Assembly (NCBI RefSeq): GCF_022539315.1
Contig: NC_066315.1
Location: 20,745,649 to 20,809,648 of the forward strand
Direction: 5' to 3'
Length of the DNA stretch: 64,000 bases
Origin: Serinus canaria
Taxonomy: Eukaryota; Chordata; Aves; Passeriformes; Fringillidae
The stretch's first letter is position 1; the number at the start of each line of letters is the position of its first letter. Below, one piece after another: positions 53,201 through 59,200 of the stretch. The notes below the pieces were generated by a model. The model was not told where the DNA came from, did no database searches, and was given only the letters and a program-made list of their open reading frames with translations. The translations under genes and the position numbers were made by a program.

Positions 53201-56200
53201 ATTGCAGGAAGCCATGAACAATAGCTTACACAAGATACTTGAGATCTAGGCAGGAAAACATAGGCAAGATGAACCCCATGAATGGAGCTTGGCTTAGCTT
53301 CTGTACTCTCCTCACAGTGTTCAGGATGTTTATTCCTGTGCCAAATTGAATATGGTCATAGAATCTCTCTTTTGATTTGCCAGTTTCAGGAAGTTGCATA
53401 AGCTGCCATTTGCCTCTTGTACTACCACTTGCATTGTTGTGTTTGGTTATTTTATAAAGAACCAAACAAATAAGGGTGAGTTTGTTATCCCAGCCCAGCT
53501 TCTGTAGTGATAAATGTCTTCCATATGCCCTCCCTCCTTGGATCAAAAGTCTACAAAAATCACACATTAGAATTAGTAAAAACCCCTTCTTTGTCTTTCT
53601 TGTTGGACTTAGTAATTAAGAAGTAATTAATCACATTCAATTTCTTGTCCATTGGATTTATTCAGATGAACATCCTGACAAACTCTCCTTTAGGACACCT
53701 ACAGTAATGTATTATTAATACTCTGTAATCTCTTTAAGTGTGAGTATAGCACACAATAAAGTCAGAGTCCCAAATACTGGGAAAGTAGGGAAAATGGATG
53801 TAGGCTTCCTGCAGTATCTGCTTTTAGAATTCTGTAATATTTGTACTCTGTCCATACAAGACAACTGCTCTGTGTTTATACCATGTTGATCTAAAATGTT
53901 TTAATAACTTGTTTATTTCTCCTTTTTAAAAAAACATGTCTGCAATTTTGCAATCTGGGATAGGGTCACAGCTTTGTTTTGGAGTCTGCTCTATCTGCTT
54001 TCTCAACTGTTACTAGGCAATTCAGAAAATAGATAAGTTTAGCAATAGAGTATTTTGCAATAGAATATATATGAGAAAGAATTTTAATACCTTGCTTTCA
54101 AAACAATATCTTGTGCTACAGAGCTGGTTGATATACTGCACAGTGATATAGACCTAATCCAGGAAAATAATTAAATTTTATATTACTTGCAGAGTGATAT
54201 GTTTCTAGGTAATACTTCTACTTTAGTAATTCCTAGTTGTACTGCCATTTATATCAGAAGCTACTATTGGGAAAAAAAGACCCATTATTTAAAGTTTTAC
54301 AGCCTTTAAACAAAAAGACAGGTTTTGCCTCAATATTAAATGAAACAGAAACTATGGCTAAAGACAGAGAGATAGAAAGAGGACATTGATATTAGTGATC
54401 AGATGGTCAGGGACCCAGATTTAGTCAAGGTTTTTTGTGCTGGCATCATATCAAACAAATGATTTTATGCACAATAATGAGACTGGACAGAAATTTCTGC
54501 AAAGTGGAGAGGAGACAACCCAAAGGCATATTTCAAAATGTAATATAAGGACAACTGAAGCTCTTATCATGTGAACTTTGGGTCAATGTATCAGTGCTGA
54601 ATGGTGCCAAGAAATGATAAATAGAGCACAGATAGATAACAAAGAGCCTTGAAAGGAAATGCATGCAGCAATTCAAAGAAACAGGGATATGTTCATAATG
54701 TCAGGCCAAATAAATTATCTCTTCAGAAGTACTTGGAAGAAATATTGTCAAGGCTAGAAGAAAGAATGGAAGGATAGGAAAGAGTTTATCTTAAAGATAG
54801 TAACTGGAAAATTATGGGGTCACCAACACAGAGAGAGCAGTTGCATCTGTCCTCGCAAATGAGATTATACGGAGCTAATGTGGAGATAAGGAGGGCAAGA
54901 CAGAAGATATCTCACTGAATCCTCATGGATGAATCAGAACAGAGGATACAGTCATACCAGAAGGATGAGTGAAAGCTCTTAGTAGATGAAGTTTTGTGAA
55001 GAAAAACAGTGCTGACTATGTGGAAAGTGCCTCAAAGAGGATGTTGGTCTGACATCTGGCTAAGAACAGATCTCTGGAGACTCATGAAAGCAATTTCATT
55101 GTAGTGTAAGGGACAGAAACTGGTCTAGAAAAGATCTAAGATTATATGATTAGAGGAAATAAAACCACAGAGAAGAATTGTGGATGATGTGCTGAGTATG
55201 TATACAGGCTGAAAGTATGATATGAGGAGAATCTGAATCTGGGGAATATTTACGGAATAAACCGTTTAGATTGGTGAGAAATTAAAAAAAGTGTAAACAA
55301 GAGAATGAAGTACAGGATAGAGATCAAACAATGACTAGTCTTGCCAGAATTTATGAGCCATAAATCATATTGGCCTAAACAATAAGGATTCAAAACTAGA
55401 AATTAAGACTTTTTCTCACATTCTTTTGTCAACCATCTCATTTTTTCCAATGCAGTATTGCAAATCAACTTGTCATAAATATTAGGGACCTTGGCTTTGC
55501 TGAGAAATTAGTCCCACTTCATGCTTTTCTCTGGTATTTTCAGAAAATTACCTAGGTTGCTTTCTTAAATCTTTCCCATCTTGAAAATACTCAATTTCTT
55601 TTTGTTTTATTTGAATGTTAAGATTTATTTTTTAAAAAAAATTTATCACATCATCGAATATTCCAAAACAGTATAGGAAATGAAGAATATTTTTAATCGA
55701 TTATTTTATTAACAGTGTAATCAACTGTCTGATGTGGCTGGTTGTTATCAGCTTAGTTAGTCTCACTAGAGTCAGACAAGCACCATTTTCTGTATTGACA
55801 TAATTGCAAAGCATGTAATGCCATATTTCTGTATTGACATAATTGCAAAGCATGGTAGCATACATTGTCTTCATTGAGACAGAAGGAATTTTTAAAATCC
55901 AGCCTCCAGAGATGATCTAAGATACATCTGACTGCTGAGATCATTCTGTTGTTCTCATGAAACAGAACTATCACTCCACTCCTACTTGTCATCCTATTCA
56001 ATACGAGTTATCTTGTTTCCTGCAATAATTGGAAGCAGCTTGTTTTGACTGGACAATCTGCAGGAACAAATCTGCTACAACAGTAGGCTCAGTGTCTCTC
56101 CTGTTAAATTTAGGTAATTCCCCATTAATCCTTTGCAGTTTAAGTAACTGTCCCATTATTGCTTACAGGTCACTAAACACGATAACTTAATAAACACGTG

Positions 56201-59200
56201 ACAACCCAGCTTCCAGTAAGCTCATAAATTATGAAAAAGACAAAAGTTATCCTTTAGGTATAACAACTAATGAAACTTGTTTTTCAGTAGGCAAAAACTG
56301 TGTGCTGTCAAATTATCTGACAGCATTAATTCAGCTTTCCTGCAAAACCCACATGGCTCTCTTCTTGTTCCCACCCTATATTCCTTGGTGGTGCCAGCCT
56401 GGGTACCCACAACCTCTCACCCTGCTCATGGCCCTCAGCTGGGCAGGGGGGTGGTGACATGGCTCTGAGCTCCCAGGGTGCTGCTGGCTGGGGCTTGGTA
56501 GGTCTCTCACACCCCCTGAAAGTGTGGCTTGTCCTTTGGGTACATTCCTCTGGCACTCTTACTCAGCTATTGACCTTTTGGTCCCATATAAGCATAAAAA
56601 AGACTTTAGGGTATTAGAGAGCTTCCAAAGGAGGGCTATGAAAATAGTCAAGGTCTAGAGGGGAAGCCACATGGGGAACAGCTGAGATCACTTGGTCTGT
56701 TCAGCCTGGGGGAGGCTGAGGAGAGACCTCACTGCAGTTACACCTTCATCATGAGGGGAAGCAGAGGGGCAGACACTGATCTCTGTGGTGCACAGGGACA
56801 GGAAACAAGGGAATGGCCTGAGGTTGTGTCAGGAGAGGTTTAGGCTGGATATTAGGAAAAGGTTCTTCTCCCAGAGAGTGGTTGGGCACTGGCTGCCCAG
56901 GGAAGTGGTCACAGCACTAAGCCTGAGAGAGATCAAGAAGTGTTTGGACGATTCTCTCAGGCACATGGTGTGACTCTTGGAGATGGTGCTGTGCAGAAGT
57001 AGGAGTTGGACTTGATGATCTGGGTGGGTCCCCTTCAACTCAGCATATTCTAGCACTCTGGGAAACTGATATGACCTTCAATTTTTGAGATATTTCACCC
57101 TAGTCAAATCTGTTTGCAAACAGTGAAGTGACTAGAAAGTCCTGAAGGTAGGGCAGGGAGTCAGAGAAAATGGCTCATTCCTCCAGAAAACTGATTGCAA
57201 ATGAGAAGCTTAAAAGAGTGGGGAAAAAATAATAGAATGCTGAGCTCCCTATTTCTGTGTTCCTTTTTTTCCCACTCAGCCTAATATCTGCGCTGATTTC
57301 CCCCCCAAAACAGATTGCTTTAGAAAATCACTGCAAGATCAAATTTCCTTTTGACTTTTCCTTGAGCCAAGCTGATGACCCTGAGTTTAGGTACTCCAAA
57401 TTTTGAGGAAAATCAGGAAGAAATAAGCTCTGAAACTTGCTGGTGTATGGAATACTTTTTGATTTTTCAAAAATCTCACTCTAAATGGTTTAAAATTCCC
57501 TGCACTGAATGCTGAATTCTGCGTTAGGGGAAAGAAATTCCAGGTAGCTAGCTGCCTGCAACAAAAAGTGCATTGCTTTCATCTGCAGAGGACATCCATG
57601 CTTTTATTGGGTCTTCTTACCTCTTCACAGATAGTGTTTACTCAGCTGTGAACTCCCACAAATTCAAGGGGCCTGGAGCCTTTTCCAGATCATAGGATGT
57701 GTTGAATGAGACAAATTTGATGTCTTACATACAAGGCCTCTTTGCCTTTTCTGTCACAGTATTACTGCATGTTAAAAATTGACCTTTGCTTCCTCAGCAA
57801 GCAAAGGAAATCCTGAGATCTCTGGCATGGTAACTGATATAAAATGTAATTCTTCTCCTGGATTAGGTCTGTATAGTTGTTGCTCAGTAAATCACATGTA
57901 ACACATGCTGCTAACACTTCTGCACTTTATGTTCATGCAGCCCCAGCACTCCTGAGCAGAATTTGTCTTTATGATGGAGTGAGCATCTTCAGTGGGAAGA
58001 GCACAGCCGCAAGTCCTCTCATCACTCTCTGTGGCAGTGAGCTCCCTGCCCCAGTCAGCGTCTTTGGACCCATGCTGCTCAATTTCTACACTGACTCCCA
58101 CATTGTGGGCTTTGGATTCCAGGCCAGATACAGAGCCATTGGTGAGCATACAGTGTTCTGTATTTGAGATGGTAGAAATATTCTGGATAATGGTTCCGTG
58201 AAGGAAAGCTGTACCTCATTTTGGGAATACCTCCATGGGTGTAGATGGTATATTTTCCCACTCCATTTGCTCAAAACATTTCTCAGGACCAGGACATGGC
58301 ACTGTTTGGTGTGTATTAACATCCTGAATTATGTGTTACCTCATGATTCTAATTTCTAGTCTTTCCATGGGACCAAGTCAGGAGCTGAAGTGTTTTCCAT
58401 CTCTGTAGAAAAGAAATGCAACCATTTTTGGCAGATTTGGTTGGTTGGTTGTTTTTGCATTGTTTAAGGAGAAACATCACTAGTATCTTTAATTGATTAA
58501 TTTTTAAAGATTTTATCACTTACAAGAGAATGGTCTAATTCTCAGTTACACTAAAATTACATTTTAAAATATGGGAAACAGAACAGGTAAATGGACACAG
58601 CTACATGCCTCCAATTGTAGACCCTCTTGCAGTGCCAGGAATGAAGGTAAATGAAACTTGGGATATAGATTTATTTTTATTTTTAATAACTATTTTCACC
58701 AAAGCACTTTCGTCATTCGCAAGAGATCTCTTATGTTTTAAAGCGGAAATTTGAATTTAAAAAAATTCCAACTGAGTTTAGAATTTACATCTACACAAAT
58801 ATCCCAGAAGATTGATTTTATTTGCAAAACCAATTTTAATATTTTCTAGGTTTAACTGGTAGAGACCACTTTTATGTTTGAAAGAATTATTTTCTAACTG
58901 CAAAGAAAAGTGTGAGTTTACTTTGGTATTTCCCTCAACGAATTCCTCATGTTCAATGCCACACCACAAAAGCATAAAGCTAAATTCTTTATGTGAAATG
59001 AATGGTCTGTTGCAGATAAGAAAGAGGGACTGGCACTGAGAAATGACAATGTGCAGTTACTCATGGAAAAGACCTTCATAACTCACTCAAGTCAGTTGCT
59101 GCTATCTGACTTGTGACTTGTGACATTTGAGAAGGATAACTGGAGCTTTATTAGCTTGTTGTTGTATACAAAGCAGATTCTGCCAATTAACATTCCTCTT

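Larger units (their letters stand above)
50750..57940. other. CUBN: Intron inside CUB22 (7.2 kb, longest in the window)
   Basis: Phase 1. It contains a 24-bp perfect tandem duplication (52295-52342), a 38-bp imperfect one (55783-55858), a GC-richer stretch at 56340-56520 and a sense CR1 copy (56600-57058). The remaining sequence, 50.8-55.7 kb in particular, is AT-rich with no recognised gene or transposon. Confidence 0.78.

Noticed and set aside
53226..53567. A 113-codon antisense ORF in the CUB22 intron
   Set aside because: No recognisable domain and no repeat family identified; too short to support on its own.
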